From Thiotrichales bacterium (lineage in GTDB: Bacteria; Pseudomonadota; Gammaproteobacteria; UBA5335; SLRW01): a stretch of DNA of 34,717 nt. Under the pieces are notes generated by a model. That model saw only the letters and a list, made by a program, of their open reading frames with translations, was not told the DNA's origin and ran no database searches. The stretch spans positions 1 through 34,717 of the forward strand of contig PWYF01000025.1 in the NCBI GenBank assembly GCA_003567955.1, in the 5' to 3' direction. Shown one piece after another: positions 18,884 to 29,564 of the stretch. The translations under genes were made by a program, and so were the position numbers. Each line of letters opens with the position of its first letter. Within the stretch, counting starts at the first letter, position 1.

Positions 18884-18961
18884 GAGCACTCCGCTAATCC
18901 GGGAAAACGGCGATTGTAGCAGCACGGCCGCGTCGGTGGCAGCACGTCGGCACACAAAGTA

Positions 18962-21028
18962 TTACTGCCCCCGCCAGCCTACATTCACCCCCGCATGCCA
19001 GTTGCGCTCCGGTGCCGGCTCAAAGAAGCGTCCGCCGAACTGATTAATGCGGACATTGCTGTTGTACTGCTCGTCGGTGATGTTGTTGAGCCCCGCCCAG
19101 GGCTCAACATGCCACTGCCCGCTCACCCAGCGCCAGGCTGTGCGGGCATTGACCACACTGTGGCCCGAGACCCGGGTTTCATTGGCGTCATCGGCGTACA
19201 AGTGCCCGGTCATGTGGACATTCACGGCCGCCATAAATGGCTGGTCGCGGCCGACCCCGAACTCGAAGAAAGCCTGCTCCTGCGGCAAGCCGGGAATACG
19301 GTTGCCGCTGAAATCCTCACCATCCACCGCAAATTGCCGGAACTCGAAGCGCCCGGCGCTGAGCATCCCCCGAAACCAGGCGCTGCCCCCCATCGACATA
19401 TCCACGGCCAGTTCCACGCCGTCACGGGCACTGCGGCCGGCGTTGCGGAAATAATCCCGCCCGCCGGGCTCCAGCTGGAATGAAACCAGCTCATCATCCA
19501 CACGCACCACAAAACCGATCAGCTCGTAGTCCAGATTATCCGCCAGGCTGCCGCGCAGACCCAGCTCCAGGCTTTCGGCCTGCTCGGGCTCCACATCCGG
19601 ATTAAAGCCGCCACCGTCGGGGTTGGCAAACTCGGTAAAGGTCGGCGTTTCAAAGGAGGTGCCCAGATTGACAAAGGCCCGATGAGATGGCGCCAGCATC
19701 AGGCCCGTGCCGGCAAACCAGCTGGCTTCACGGAAACGGCGCTTGCCGGAATCATCGCCATCGGCCAGAAAGCGATCCTCGATTTCAAATTCTATATCGT
19801 CAAAACGCGCACCCAGGCTCAGCTCCCAGCGCGGCGTCAGTGCGGTCACGTTACGTACAAACACGCCGGACCCCAGCGCGCTCTCGATCTGGTCCAGGGT
19901 CAGATCACCCCGGTCGCCATCCTCGTTGTCGTAGCGCTGGCGATCATCACGCTGACGCTCCACATCCAGCCCCAGCACCAGTTGATTGTCGTAGCCGGCA
20001 ATACGGTCCACCCGCGTGTACTGAAAGCCGCCGCCGCCAAAATCGCGTTCGAATTCCACAATGCCGCCATTTTCAAAGGGCAGGCGATTATCGAAGCTGC
20101 GTTGCAGGTAAAAACCACGCAATTCCAGACGCTGGCGATCATCGGGTTGCAGTTCATACACCAGCCCCAGCCGCCCCTGCTCCGCCGACTGCCCGCCATC
20201 GAACTGAAGGCTCTGTGGCCGGGCCTGGCGCCGGTCCTGCCGGACCTCCTCGCGGGTCAGGGAACCCGGGTCCTGCGTATCGGGCGCATCCACATAGCTG
20301 AACAGGGCGGTCAGCGAGGAATGCGCATCGAAATCGTAACGGGCGCGGGCATTGAGGTTGCGGCGCTCGGCCTCGCTGTGATCCCGGTAACCGTCCAGGC
20401 GGAAATCCGACACGCTGGCCGCCCAGTTCCACGCGCCCTGCTGATTGCCGGCCCTCACCCCGGTGCGGCGCAGCCCGTGCTGGCCACTGGCCTGCTCCAC
20501 CTCGAATTCCCCCTCCGGGGCACCGGGCCGGGTATACAAACGCATCACGCCGCCCGAGGCATTGCCATACAACGCGCCTGCCGGGCCACGCAGTACTTCC
20601 ATGCGTTCCAGCGCAAACGGGTCGATCATGTCGACCTGGGTCTGGCCGTCCACCAGGGTTTCAGGAATATCATCCAGCAACACCCGGATCCCCCGAATGC
20701 CGAAGGGCGCCCGGGCGCCGAAACCGCGTATGGACAGTCGCACATCCTGGGAAAAGTTGTAGCGATTCTGGGCAAACACCCCCGGCACGCCCGCCAGCGC
20801 TTCATCCAGGGCAATCCCCTGGGTGGCGCGGGCGATGGTATGGGAATCCACCAGCGAGACCGAGCCCGGCAGTGCACCCACCGGCTGGCCAAGGCGTTCC
20901 CCGGTCACGGTCACCGGCGGCAAATCGGCGGCCTCCTCGGCCGCCACAACCCCGGCGGCACCGGCAAACACCAATCCGGTAGCAAGCAGTGCAGTCAGGT
21001 TTTGAGGTTTTCTTCCCGGCATGGCCAT
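18962..21028 (-). CDS. TonB-dependent outer membrane receptor
   Basis: Signal peptide (MAMPGRKPQNLTALLATGLVFAGAAGVVAAEEA), TonB-box-like LPPVTVTGERLG, plug LSIRGFGARAPFGIRGIRVLLDDIP...MEVLRGPAGALYGNASGGV, C-terminal barrel GLNNITDEQYNSNVRINQFGGRFFEPAPERNWHAGV. Confidence 0.94.
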   Translation of the reverse strand: MAMPGRKPQNLTALLATGLVFAGAAGVVAAEEAADLPPVTVTGERLGQPVGALPGSVSLVDSHTIARATQGIALDEALAGVPGVFAQNRYNFSQDVRLSIRGFGARAPFGIRGIRVLLDDIPETLVDGQTQVDMIDPFALERMEVLRGPAGALYGNASGGVMRLYTRPGAPEGEFEVEQASGQHGLRRTGVRAGNQQGAWNWAASVSDFRLDGYRDHSEAERRNLNARARYDFDAHSSLTALFSYVDAPDTQDPGSLTREEVRQDRRQARPQSLQFDGGQSAEQGRLGLVYELQPDDRQRLELRGFYLQRSFDNRLPFENGGIVEFERDFGGGGFQYTRVDRIAGYDNQLVLGLDVERQRDDRQRYDNEDGDRGDLTLDQIESALGSGVFVRNVTALTPRWELSLGARFDDIEFEIEDRFLADGDDSGKRRFREASWFAGTGLMLAPSHRAFVNLGTSFETPTFTEFANPDGGGFNPDVEPEQAESLELGLRGSLADNLDYELIGFVVRVDDELVSFQLEPGGRDYFRNAGRSARDGVELAVDMSMGGSAWFRGMLSAGRFEFRQFAVDGEDFSGNRIPGLPQEQAFFEFGVGRDQPFMAAVNVHMTGHLYADDANETRVSGHSVVNARTAWRWVSGQWHVEPWAGLNNITDEQYNSNVRINQFGGRFFEPAPERNWHAGVNVGWRGQ

Positions 21029-21032
21029 GCCC

Positions 21033-23072
21033 TCATGTTTGATTGTCAGAATTTGCCGCAGACGCAGGTGGCGCCAGCAGACTGCGCTGTCTGAGTTTGT
21101 CGATCTCGTCCCGCAACCGGGCGGCCTGCTCAAACTCCAGATCACGGGCGTGCTGGAGCATGCGCTGCTCCAGCCGGCTGATCTCTCGCAAGGCCTGGGC
21201 GGGCGACAGCTCGGGACCAAGCTCTGCAGCACCCCCGCCGGCAACACCGGTTCGCCCCCGTGGCGCACCCCCGCGCGCGCCTTCCATAATATCCGCCACG
21301 GCTTTGCGTATCCCCCGCGGGGTAATCCCGTGGGCTTCGTTGTGGGCTATCTGACGGGCGCGGCGGCGCTCGGTCTCGCCGATAGCCCGCTCCATGGAAC
21401 CGGTGATGCGATCGGCATAGAGAATCGCCCGGCCCTGGACATTGCGTGCTGCCCGGCCGATGGTCTGGATCAGGGAGCGATCGGAGCGCAAAAAGCCCTC
21501 CTTGTCAGCGTCCAGGATCGCCACCAGCGCTACCTCGGGCAGATCCAGCCCTTCGCGCAGCAGGTTAATACCGACCAGTACGTCGAATTCACCGAGGCGC
21601 AGATCACGCAGTATCTCGGTGCGCTCCACCGTATCAATATCGGAATGCATGTAGCGCACCCGAATGCCGTGTTCCTGCAAATAGTCAGTCAGATCCTCGG
21701 CCATGCGCTTGGTGAGGGTGGTGACCAGCACCCGCTGGCCGGCTTCAGCGCAGGCACGCGCTTCCGACAGCAGGTCATCGACCTGGGTGCCCGCAGGGCG
21801 CACTTCCACCTCGGGGTCGAGCAGCCCCGTCGGGCGCACCACCTGGTCGATAATCTGACCGGAGTTGGATTTCTCATAGTCCGCCGGCGTCGCCGACACA
21901 TAGATGGTCTGCGGCGCCAGAAGCTGGAATTCCTCGAAGGTCAGTGGCCGGTTATCCAGCGCCGAAGGCAGCCGGAAGCCATATTCCACCAGCGTTTGCT
22001 TGCGCGAACGATCACCCCGGTACATGCCACCCAGTTGAGGAATAGTAACGTGGCTTTCGTCAATAATCAGCAACGCTTCCGGCGGCACATAATCAAACAG
22101 GGTGGGCGGCGGTTCACCCGGCCCGCGCCCGGAGAGGTAGCGCGAATAGTTCTCAATGCCCTGGCAGTAGCCCAGCTCCAGCATCATCTCTATATCAAAG
22201 CGGGTGCGCTGTTCCAGACGCTGGGCTTCAACCAGACGATCGGCCGTGCGCAGCTCCTCCAGCCGTTGCTTGAGTTCGACCTTGATCTCGTCAATGGCGG
22301 CGAGCAGCCGCTCGCGCGGGGTCACGTAATGGGTCTTGGGGTGAATGGTCAGACGCGGTACCGCGCGCTGCACTTCGCCGGTCAGCGGGTCAAAATACGA
22401 CAGCGCCTCGATTTCATCATCAAACAACTCCACCCGCACCGCATCGCGGTCGGAATCTGCCGGATAGATATCAATGACCTCACCGCGCACCCGGTAGGTA
22501 CCGCGCACCAGCTCCACTTCGTTGCGGGTGTATTGCAGCTGCGCCAACCGTCGCAACAGTTCACGCTGGTCAATGCGCTCGCCGCGAATCAGGTGCAACA
22601 CCATGTTGAGATAGGCCTCGGGATCGCCCAGGCCGTATATCGCCGACACACTGGCGACAATAATACTGTCACTGTATTCCAGCAGCGCCTTGGTGGCCGA
22701 CAGGCGCATTTGCTCGATGTGCTCGTTGATCGAGGCATCTTTTTCAATAAAGGTGTCAGAGGCCGGCACGTAGGCTTCCGGCTGGTAGTAGTCGTAGTAG
22801 GAGACGAAATACTCGACCCGGTTATCCGGAAAGAACTCGCGAAACTCACCGTAGAGCTGAGCCGCCAGCGTCTTGTTGGGGGCCAGCACGATGGTCGGGC
22901 GCTGCACCCGCTCAATCACATTGGCGATGGTGTAGGTCTTGCCCGAGCCGGTCACGCCCAGCAGGGTCTGGTGACTGAGGCCGTCCTCAAGCCCCTGCAG
23001 CAGGGCCTCAATCGCCGCCGGCTGGTCGCCTGCCGGCTGGTATTGCGAATGCAATTTGAATGCCCTGCTCAT
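21033..23072 (-). CDS. uvrB: Excinuclease ABC subunit B
   Basis: 679 aa; [24 protein letters not shown]...[18 protein letters not shown]...[12 protein letters not shown]...[41 protein letters not shown]. Confidence 0.98.
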   Translation of the reverse strand: MSRAFKLHSQYQPAGDQPAAIEALLQGLEDGLSHQTLLGVTGSGKTYTIANVIERVQRPTIVLAPNKTLAAQLYGEFREFFPDNRVEYFVSYYDYYQPEAYVPASDTFIEKDASINEHIEQMRLSATKALLEYSDSIIVASVSAIYGLGDPEAYLNMVLHLIRGERIDQRELLRRLAQLQYTRNEVELVRGTYRVRGEVIDIYPADSDRDAVRVELFDDEIEALSYFDPLTGEVQRAVPRLTIHPKTHYVTPRERLLAAIDEIKVELKQRLEELRTADRLVEAQRLEQRTRFDIEMMLELGYCQGIENYSRYLSGRGPGEPPPTLFDYVPPEALLIIDESHVTIPQLGGMYRGDRSRKQTLVEYGFRLPSALDNRPLTFEEFQLLAPQTIYVSATPADYEKSNSGQIIDQVVRPTGLLDPEVEVRPAGTQVDDLLSEARACAEAGQRVLVTTLTKRMAEDLTDYLQEHGIRVRYMHSDIDTVERTEILRDLRLGEFDVLVGINLLREGLDLPEVALVAILDADKEGFLRSDRSLIQTIGRAARNVQGRAILYADRITGSMERAIGETERRRARQIAHNEAHGITPRGIRKAVADIMEGARGGAPRGRTGVAGGGAAELGPELSPAQALREISRLEQRMLQHARDLEFEQAARLRDEIDKLRQRSLLAPPASAANSDNQT

Positions 23073-23137
23073 TGGTAATCCCGTGTGCCTTTCATTAAAA
23101 TGTGTCGCCCTTCGCCAACAGCCAATCGAGGTCTGCC

Positions 23138-24322
23138 TTGAATATTCGACTCTCCGAGCGTGTCCAGAGAATCAAGCCATCCCCTACCCTGGCCGTGACC
23201 GCGCGCGCCGCCGAACTGCGTGCCGCCGGACAGGATGTTATTGGTCTGGGAGCCGGAGAACCGGACTTCGATACCCCGGAGCATATCAAGCAGGCCGCCA
23301 GCGACGCACTCGCCCGCGGCGAGACCAAGTATACGCCCGTTGATGGTACCCCCGCGCTCAAGCAAGCCATCATCGACAAGCTCCAGCGCGATAACGGCCT
23401 GGCCTACCAGGCTGACCAGATTCTGGTCTCCTGTGGCGCCAAGCAGAGTTTTTTCAACCTCGCCCAGGCTCTGCTCGACAGTGGCGACGAGGTCATTGTA
23501 CCCGCGCCCTACTGGGTGTCGTACCCGGATATGGTGCTCATCGCCGATGGCAAACCGGTGGTGGTCAGCGCCGGCATGGACCAGCACTTCAAGATCACAC
23601 CGGAACAACTGGAAGCCGCGATTACCCCGCGCACCCGTCTGCTGGTGCTGAACAGCCCCTCCAACCCCACCGGCGTAGCCTATAGCCGCGCCGAGTTTCA
23701 GGCCCTGGGTGAAGTGCTCAAAAAACATCCGGATATTCTCATCGCCACTGACGATATCTATGAGTACATCCTCTGGAACGACGAGGGCTTCAGCAATATC
23801 GCCATGGCGGTGCCGGAGCTCAAGGAGCGCACCATCGTCATCAATGGTGTCTCCAAGGGCTATTCCATGACCGGCTGGCGGATCGGCTATGCGGCCGGGC
23901 CGGCCGAGCTGATCAAGGCCATGAAAAAAGTGCAGTCCCAAAGCACCTCCAACCCGGCCTCGTTGTCACAGGCAGCATCGGTGGCCGCGCTCAATGGCGA
24001 TCATGGCGAGGTTAAAAAGATGGTGGCCGCTTTCCGCGAACGCCATGACTTTGTCCACCGCCGGCTCAATGAACTGCCCGGGGTCGAATGCCTGCCCTCA
24101 GACGGCACCTTCTACGCCTTCCCTTCATTCCAGGGTGTGATTGATCGCCTGGATGATGTCGCCGACGATGTGGCGCTGGGCGAGTATCTGCTGGAGCAGG
24201 CCGGCGTCGCGCTTGTGCCCGGCTCGGCCTTCGGCCTGGACGGTCACATGCGGCTGTCCTTTGCCACCAGCATGGATAACCTGGAAAAGGCCCTGGAGCG
24301 CATCGAAAAGGCGCTCTCTTAA
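23138..24322 (+). CDS. Class I aminotransferase (aspartate aminotransferase-like)
   Basis: [50 protein letters not shown]...[13 protein letters not shown]...[20 protein letters not shown] (PLP Lys). TTG at 23138 or GTG at 23102 may be the start. Confidence 0.94.
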   Translation: MNIRLSERVQRIKPSPTLAVTARAAELRAAGQDVIGLGAGEPDFDTPEHIKQAASDALARGETKYTPVDGTPALKQAIIDKLQRDNGLAYQADQILVSCGAKQSFFNLAQALLDSGDEVIVPAPYWVSYPDMVLIADGKPVVVSAGMDQHFKITPEQLEAAITPRTRLLVLNSPSNPTGVAYSRAEFQALGEVLKKHPDILIATDDIYEYILWNDEGFSNIAMAVPELKERTIVINGVSKGYSMTGWRIGYAAGPAELIKAMKKVQSQSTSNPASLSQAASVAALNGDHGEVKKMVAAFRERHDFVHRRLNELPGVECLPSDGTFYAFPSFQGVIDRLDDVADDVALGEYLLEQAGVALVPGSAFGLDGHMRLSFATSMDNLEKALERIEKALS

Positions 24323-24494
24323 GGAAACGCTGATCAATTCGTCACGTCTCAGGATTGACCCGTGTTTTGGTATCAAGGCGCGACTTTGCAGGCGTATCGA
24401 GAATACGTCAAAAAGTCGCAACGCCGAGACCGGAACACGGGTCAATCCACGCAGGACCCGCTGAGACGCGACGAATTGATCAGCGTTTCCTTAA
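24319..24494. repeat. Giant palindromic repeat element, copy 2 (short form)
   Basis: Perfect 25-nt terminal inverted repeat ttaaggaaacgctgatcaattcgtc / gacgaattgatcagcgtttccttaa; second stem ggattgacccgtgttttggt / accggaacacgggtcaatcc; core ggcgtatcgagaatacgtcaaaaagtcgc. Same architecture as 5742-6011. Confidence 0.95.
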
Positions 24495-24547
24495 GCCACC
24501 CCGGCATTGACGCCCGCATGGGCCGCGGGTAGTATTGCCAGCGCTTT

Positions 24548-24623
24548 TCCCCGGTAGCTCAGTTGGTAGAGCGGGTGACTGTTAATCACTAGGTCGGCGG
24601 TTCGAGCCCGTCCCGGGGAGCCA
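24548..24623 (+). tRNA. tRNA-Asn (anticodon GTT), CCA encoded
   Basis: tccccggtagctcagttggtagagcgggtgactgttaatcactaggtcggcggttcgagcccgtcccggggagcca; 7-bp acceptor tccccgg/ccgggga, TpsiC ggttcgagc, anticodon loop actGTTaat. Confidence 0.97.
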
Positions 24624-24636
24624 TACACATACACTC

Positions 24637-24666
24637 AAAAGCCCGGGCAGCGCCCGGGCTTTTTTG
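24637..24666 (+). terminator. Intrinsic terminator after tRNA-Asn
   Basis: aaaa gcccgggc agc gcccgggc tttttt. Confidence 0.9.
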
Positions 24667-24752
24667 TTGATCAATACGGGCTACAATCCCCTGAACCTGG
24701 CGAGTTAAGCACTGATTTCAAGAATAAACAAACAACATTAACTATTAGTATT

Positions 24753-26768
24753 ATGTATATGAAAATATTATATTTTATTGTTGCTATTGTCTTGCTTGTA
24801 CTGGCCGTGGCGGCCTGGCCGTGGCTGGCGCTGCCCGTCACCACGGTCAATATAGAACGTCTGACGCCTCTGCCTGCCGAGGCGATTGACCAGCCGGTCG
24901 CCGGCATCGCCGAGCGTGATATCACCCCGCCGATTGGTATCCCGAAGTTTGGCTACGCTGCCTGGGCTCGTGACTCGGATGGCTTTCGTACCCGTCTGCG
25001 TGTGCGAGCCTATTATTTGCATGCGCCCGGACAGACACCCATGGCGCTGGTCACCACCGACCTGGGGGCGGGTTCCCTGGTTCTGCATCACCGGATCGCT
25101 GAACTGATTGCCCCCCACACGGACGTCCCGGCCCACGCCCTGAGCCTGCTGACCACCCACACCCACAGCGGACCGGGACAATTCCTGGATAATGATTTCT
25201 ACAACCTCAATGGCAGCAACCGACCGGGCTTTGACCCGGTGTTGACCGAATTTCTCAGCCAGCGTATTGCCGAAGCGATCATCGAGGCCCGGGAACAGCG
25301 CCGGCCGGCGCGCTTTGCCGTCGGCCAGAGCAGCGTCTATGGTTTGACTCGCAACCGTTCCCCCGAAGCCTGGGTGCGCAACCACGGTATTGACCCGGAA
25401 ACCATTGACGAGGACCTGGCACTGGGCGCGGTCAACCCGCGCCTGAGCATGCTGCGAATCGATCTGCAGGATGAAGCCGGTGAGTTCCACCCTGCCGGCG
25501 CCCTCACCGGCTTTTCCATTCACGGCACTGCCATCCCGGCCTTTACCTCGCCCTGGCACGCCGATATCTGGGCCTGGTTCGGCCGCGACGTGGAACACGG
25601 CATCCAGCGGCACTACGAGACGCCATTCAACGTACAACACGGCACCTGGATCGCTACCCATGGCGATAACAGCCCGAACTGGCAGGAGGATCGCCGTGGC
25701 GACCTGGAAGCGCAGCGCATCGGCGAGACCCTGGCCAGCCACGCCCTGGCCCTGTTCCGCAGCCTGGACGGCCAGACCCGGCCGGAGCTGGATACCGCCG
25801 TGGGTTCCCGCCAGCGGCATTTGCTGACCCGGGAGCAAAACAACAACGGTCTGTGCGAGCGGGCCATTATCGGCACCGCGGTGGTGGGTGCGGCCCGGGG
25901 CGATGAGGTTTTCCCCATTGCCTGGATACCCCCCTTCCAGCATGGTTGGCCCCGCCGGGTGTTTACCGGGGGCTGTCATGGCGTCAAGCGCTGGATGTTC
26001 TCCAAACTGCAACTGGCCATTCCCGCCGACCGCTTCCCGCATCTGGCCCTGTTTCAGGTCGTGCGCATCAATGAACTGGTGCTGGTACCGCTGCCCTGGG
26101 AAGTCACCCTTGAAAGCGGCAACCGGATTCGCGAGGCGGTCAAAGAAGCGCTGCCGGAGGGCGACTGGCGGATCGAGATCGCCAGCGTGGCCAACGGCTT
26201 TTTCGGTTATGTCACTACTCCCGAGGAATACAGTATCCAGTTCTACGAGGGCGGCCATACCATCTACGGGCCGGGGACCCTGGACTTTCTCTCCCGTCAG
26301 AGCGCAATGCTGGCGGCAGAGACCCTGGCACAGGGCGGGCTTGCCGAGCTGCCGGACCAGTGGCGCTTCGATCTCATCAAACGCTCGTACTGGCCCGAGG
26401 CTGAAGGTGAGCCGGCAGCTCGGGAACTGATCGATTCAGTGCGCTGGCAGCCCGCTGACAACACCCGCGGTGGTTACTGGGAAGCCCGCTTCCGGGGCGA
26501 AAAACCCGGCCACATGAGGCTGCACGAGCCCATGCTCGCCATGGAACAATATGACGGCAATGGCTGGGCGCCCCTGATGCAAAACGGGATCATGGTGGAT
26601 GACCAGGGCAACAGCATGCAGCTCAAACTACTCCGGGAACGCGGCGATCATGCGGAGTACGCCGTGCGCTGGTTCCCCTCTGAACCCCGCAGCGGGTCGG
26701 AAGCACGCATCCGCTTCCGGATCGGCGGGGCCGATGAAGTGCTCTACGCCGACATCCCGCCGCAATAA
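24753..26768 (+). CDS. Neutral/alkaline non-lysosomal ceramidase-like protein
   Basis: 671 aa; N-terminal TM anchor, GIAERDITPPIGIPKFGYA, LLTTHTHSGPGQF, ANGFFGYVTTPEEYSIQFYEGGHTIYGPGTLDF. Confidence 0.88.
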   Translation: MYMKILYFIVAIVLLVLAVAAWPWLALPVTTVNIERLTPLPAEAIDQPVAGIAERDITPPIGIPKFGYAAWARDSDGFRTRLRVRAYYLHAPGQTPMALVTTDLGAGSLVLHHRIAELIAPHTDVPAHALSLLTTHTHSGPGQFLDNDFYNLNGSNRPGFDPVLTEFLSQRIAEAIIEAREQRRPARFAVGQSSVYGLTRNRSPEAWVRNHGIDPETIDEDLALGAVNPRLSMLRIDLQDEAGEFHPAGALTGFSIHGTAIPAFTSPWHADIWAWFGRDVEHGIQRHYETPFNVQHGTWIATHGDNSPNWQEDRRGDLEAQRIGETLASHALALFRSLDGQTRPELDTAVGSRQRHLLTREQNNNGLCERAIIGTAVVGAARGDEVFPIAWIPPFQHGWPRRVFTGGCHGVKRWMFSKLQLAIPADRFPHLALFQVVRINELVLVPLPWEVTLESGNRIREAVKEALPEGDWRIEIASVANGFFGYVTTPEEYSIQFYEGGHTIYGPGTLDFLSRQSAMLAAETLAQGGLAELPDQWRFDLIKRSYWPEAEGEPAARELIDSVRWQPADNTRGGYWEARFRGEKPGHMRLHEPMLAMEQYDGNGWAPLMQNGIMVDDQGNSMQLKLLRERGDHAEYAVRWFPSEPRSGSEARIRFRIGGADEVLYADIPPQ

Positions 26769-26801
26769 ACCCCGGGCACGGGGCGGCATGCCCGGTTGCT
26801 G

Positions 26802-28205
26802 TCAGTGTCTGACCCGCACCCGGTAATCGAGCCGCACCGTGCTTTGCGCCGGTACGCTCACCGGCCAGTCGATGCGACTGGAACTGATGCGATCATGCTC
26901 GTGGCTTTGCGCCAGAATCAGTGTCGGGTGCTCAAAATTCTCGCTTACCCGGACAGTGACGGATTCATCCCGGGCATTGGCCAACTCGATCTGCCAGCTG
27001 ATTTCAGTTTCACGGTCACCGGTGCGCCGATAATCCGCCTGGCGTCGCGTGGCGCTGATATCGAAAGCACGGCCGGGGGACAACTCGACCCGCTGACCGG
27101 TGGGAATATTACCCATGCGACCTTCCCCCAACCACTGGGTCTGGCCTTCGCTGTCACGGGTATAAAATCGAACCACCCCGGCGGGCAACGGTTCACCGAG
27201 CCCGGAAGCAATATTACTGAATGACAGGCGCGTTTCCACGGGAGCATCGACCACCTCAGAGACCTGCCGACCGGCAGGGTACTCAGTGAGATAGGCTTTA
27301 CGCACCGGCACTTCCCGCGCTGTACTGAATGGCACCCGCAAACGCTCGCCATCAGCCAGATCGACACGTCGTGGCAGGCTGAACAGATGGAATTCGCCGA
27401 CCGCTTCACGCGAAACCGCGTCCTCTGCCGCCATTGCCCGCATTGGCTGTGGACCGCGGTCACTTGCATCCCGGGGCTCGCCTGCAAGCAATTGCACCTG
27501 AACATCCTTCCAGTCGTGACCACTGCGATTAATCAGACCGGCATGTGCCGTCAACGTCATCAGGGAGGCGGACTCATTCAGCACCGCAATATAATCTGCC
27601 TGCCAGGCCATGCCGTCGGCCCGATAACGAAGCTCCAGCAGCTCCTGTCCGTCTCGCGGCACATCCAGCGCCAGCGCCAGCGCCCACGGCCCGGGCATTT
27701 GCTGATCCGCGTTCAAGCGCATCCGCCAGGGGCTGTCAGGGCCCAGCCAGAGGATTTGATCCTCGCTTTGTACCAGTGGGTGACGGTCGGTAATGCCCAG
27801 CAGTACACCGGCGCGATCCCGCTCCCGGCTGCCACCACCGGGCGGCTCATGTACCAGCGTCACAGATTCGCCAAGGTGACGCCGCCAGAGACTGGCGCGA
27901 TCTGCCGGCACTCCGCCCCGGCGGTAGGACAGCACATCCGCGCGTTCAGTCTGTACGAACAGGGTGTCTTCTCGCAGGGTGTGCGGCAGACCGCCGAGCA
28001 TCAGAATCTGCTCGCCTGCCGTCAACCCGAGTTCACGGCGATCGCGCACCATGGCGCCACCGTCACTGTACAGCGTCAGGGAAACGTCCCGCTGTTCGTC
28101 GCCGGCGGCGTTTGAAGTCGCCTGTTCCTGGCCCCCGGAGCAAGCCGTGAGCAACAATAACAAGCCACCGGGGAGCAGCCACCGTATATCACGCAGCAGT
28201 TTCAT
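26802..28205 (-). CDS. DUF4139 domain-containing lipoprotein
   Basis: 467 aa from ATG at 28205; lipobox LLLLLTACSGG; LTLYSDGGAMVRDRRELGLTAGEQILMLGGLP, ELRYRADGMAWQADYIAVLNESASLMTLTAHAGLINRSGHDWKDVQVQLLAG. Confidence 0.85.
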   Translation of the reverse strand: MKLLRDIRWLLPGGLLLLLTACSGGQEQATSNAAGDEQRDVSLTLYSDGGAMVRDRRELGLTAGEQILMLGGLPHTLREDTLFVQTERADVLSYRRGGVPADRASLWRRHLGESVTLVHEPPGGGSRERDRAGVLLGITDRHPLVQSEDQILWLGPDSPWRMRLNADQQMPGPWALALALDVPRDGQELLELRYRADGMAWQADYIAVLNESASLMTLTAHAGLINRSGHDWKDVQVQLLAGEPRDASDRGPQPMRAMAAEDAVSREAVGEFHLFSLPRRVDLADGERLRVPFSTAREVPVRKAYLTEYPAGRQVSEVVDAPVETRLSFSNIASGLGEPLPAGVVRFYTRDSEGQTQWLGEGRMGNIPTGQRVELSPGRAFDISATRRQADYRRTGDRETEISWQIELANARDESVTVRVSENFEHPTLILAQSHEHDRISSSRIDWPVSVPAQSTVRLDYRVRVRH

Positions 28206-28325
28206 CCAGTCTTCTCCTTGTGTTGACTGCTCCGTGAGCGGAGCACGCCAATTCAACACCAGTGATGATAGGGTGATGCAAACCTGGAAACCAGTCGCCA
28301 GAGTCGATACTACCGGATCAGACCC

Positions 28326-29198
28326 ATGCAGCAACAACCGGACAACGAATTCACGCCCGGACAGCCCGTCACCCTGAGCCCGCGACTGCGGCGCATGACC
28401 GGCAATAATCCTGGCATCATGACCGGCCCGGGAACCAACACCTACCTTGTCGGCCATGAACGCATCGCGGTGATCGACCCCGGCATCGAAGATGAACAAC
28501 ACATCCAGCGCATCGCCGAACTCGGCCAGGGCCGTATTGAATGGATCCTGGTGACTCACGCCCACCCGGATCATTCTCCGGGAAGCCGCGTGCTGCAACG
28601 GCTTACCCACGCGCCGATACTGGCCTTCCCCCATACACTGACCGGCATCAGGGATCGGGATTTTCGAGCCGACAAGCCTCTGCATGATGGTGATCTGTTG
28701 CGCACAGACGAATTCACCCTGCGGGCCCTGCATACCCCCGGGCATGCTGCCGACCATCTCGCTTTTGTGCTGGAAGAAGATGCTATTCTTCTGGCCGGTG
28801 ACCAGGTGATGGATGGGGCCACCGTGGTGATTGCGCCACCCGACGGCGACATGGCGGCCTATATCAATTCACTGCGCCGGCTGCGCGAACTGGACCTGCG
28901 AGCGATTGCACCGGCCCATGGCCGCCTGCTTGAGTCACCGCAATCGGTGCTGGATGAAATCATTAACCACCGGCTGGCACGTGAGGCAATGGTGCTTGCC
29001 GCCGTCCGTGACACCGGCCTGGGGCAGATCGCCGACATGGTCAAACACATCTACACGGATGTGCCTGAAGTATTGCATCCTGTGGCTGAAGGTTCGGTAC
29101 ACGCCCATCTGCTCAAGCTTGAGGCCGAGGGCCGGGTGCGTTGTGAAAACGGCCACTGGCAGGCCACTGACCCCACACCGGGAGAACAATCCGCATGA
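28326..29198 (+). CDS. MBL-fold metallo-hydrolase (LACTB2-like)
   Basis: 290 aa; MTGPGTNTYLVG...VIDPGIEDEQHIQRI...ILVTHAHPDHSPGS...LHTPGHAADHLAFVLEEDAILLAGDQVM. Confidence 0.93.
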   Translation: MQQQPDNEFTPGQPVTLSPRLRRMTGNNPGIMTGPGTNTYLVGHERIAVIDPGIEDEQHIQRIAELGQGRIEWILVTHAHPDHSPGSRVLQRLTHAPILAFPHTLTGIRDRDFRADKPLHDGDLLRTDEFTLRALHTPGHAADHLAFVLEEDAILLAGDQVMDGATVVIAPPDGDMAAYINSLRRLRELDLRAIAPAHGRLLESPQSVLDEIINHRLAREAMVLAAVRDTGLGQIADMVKHIYTDVPEVLHPVAEGSVHAHLLKLEAEGRVRCENGHWQATDPTPGEQSA

Positions 29199-29374
29199 GA
29201 CTGGCAATACTGGGACTGGCCATTGCCCTGCTGGTGGCATGGATCGGGGTCGCTATCCGGCCATGGTACCGCAAGCTTTCCAACTTCATGCTGCTGGTCG
29301 CCGGCGGAATCATGTTCCTGCTGGTGGGCGGTTTTGCCGGCTGGTTTATATTCAATGGCGGAACTCATGGATAA
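29195..29374 (+). CDS. Small two-TM membrane protein (59 aa), translationally overlapping the MBL hydrolase
   Basis: ATGA overlap with the preceding stop; MRLAILGLAIALLVAWIGVAIRPWYRKLSNFMLLVAGGIMFLLVGGFAGWFIFNGGTHG. Just below the 60-aa cut-off of the supplied ORF track. Confidence 0.72.
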   Translation: MRLAILGLAIALLVAWIGVAIRPWYRKLSNFMLLVAGGIMFLLVGGFAGWFIFNGGTHG

Positions 29375-29564
29375 AAACGAATAAGAACAAGGTTTTGAAC
29401 ACCAGTGTTAAATTAATTATTAAAGTTCTGACATGGCCTCCGAAGCGGCATTATCATTGCCCGGATCCACGCATTCACCCGCCGTCGCGAACATCGCACA
29501 AAAACCACTTTAAAAAGCCTTTTCAGCCCTTGTGAGTCGCGGCCGTGAGTGCCATGATTCAACC

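Noticed and set aside
21021-23078. 685-aa plus-strand ORF antisense to uvrB
   Set aside because: Entirely mirrored by uvrB on the other strand; low-complexity composition typical of antisense frames.
24768-26258. 496-aa minus-strand ORF antisense to the ceramidase-like gene
   Set aside because: Shadow frame of a confidently identified plus-strand gene.
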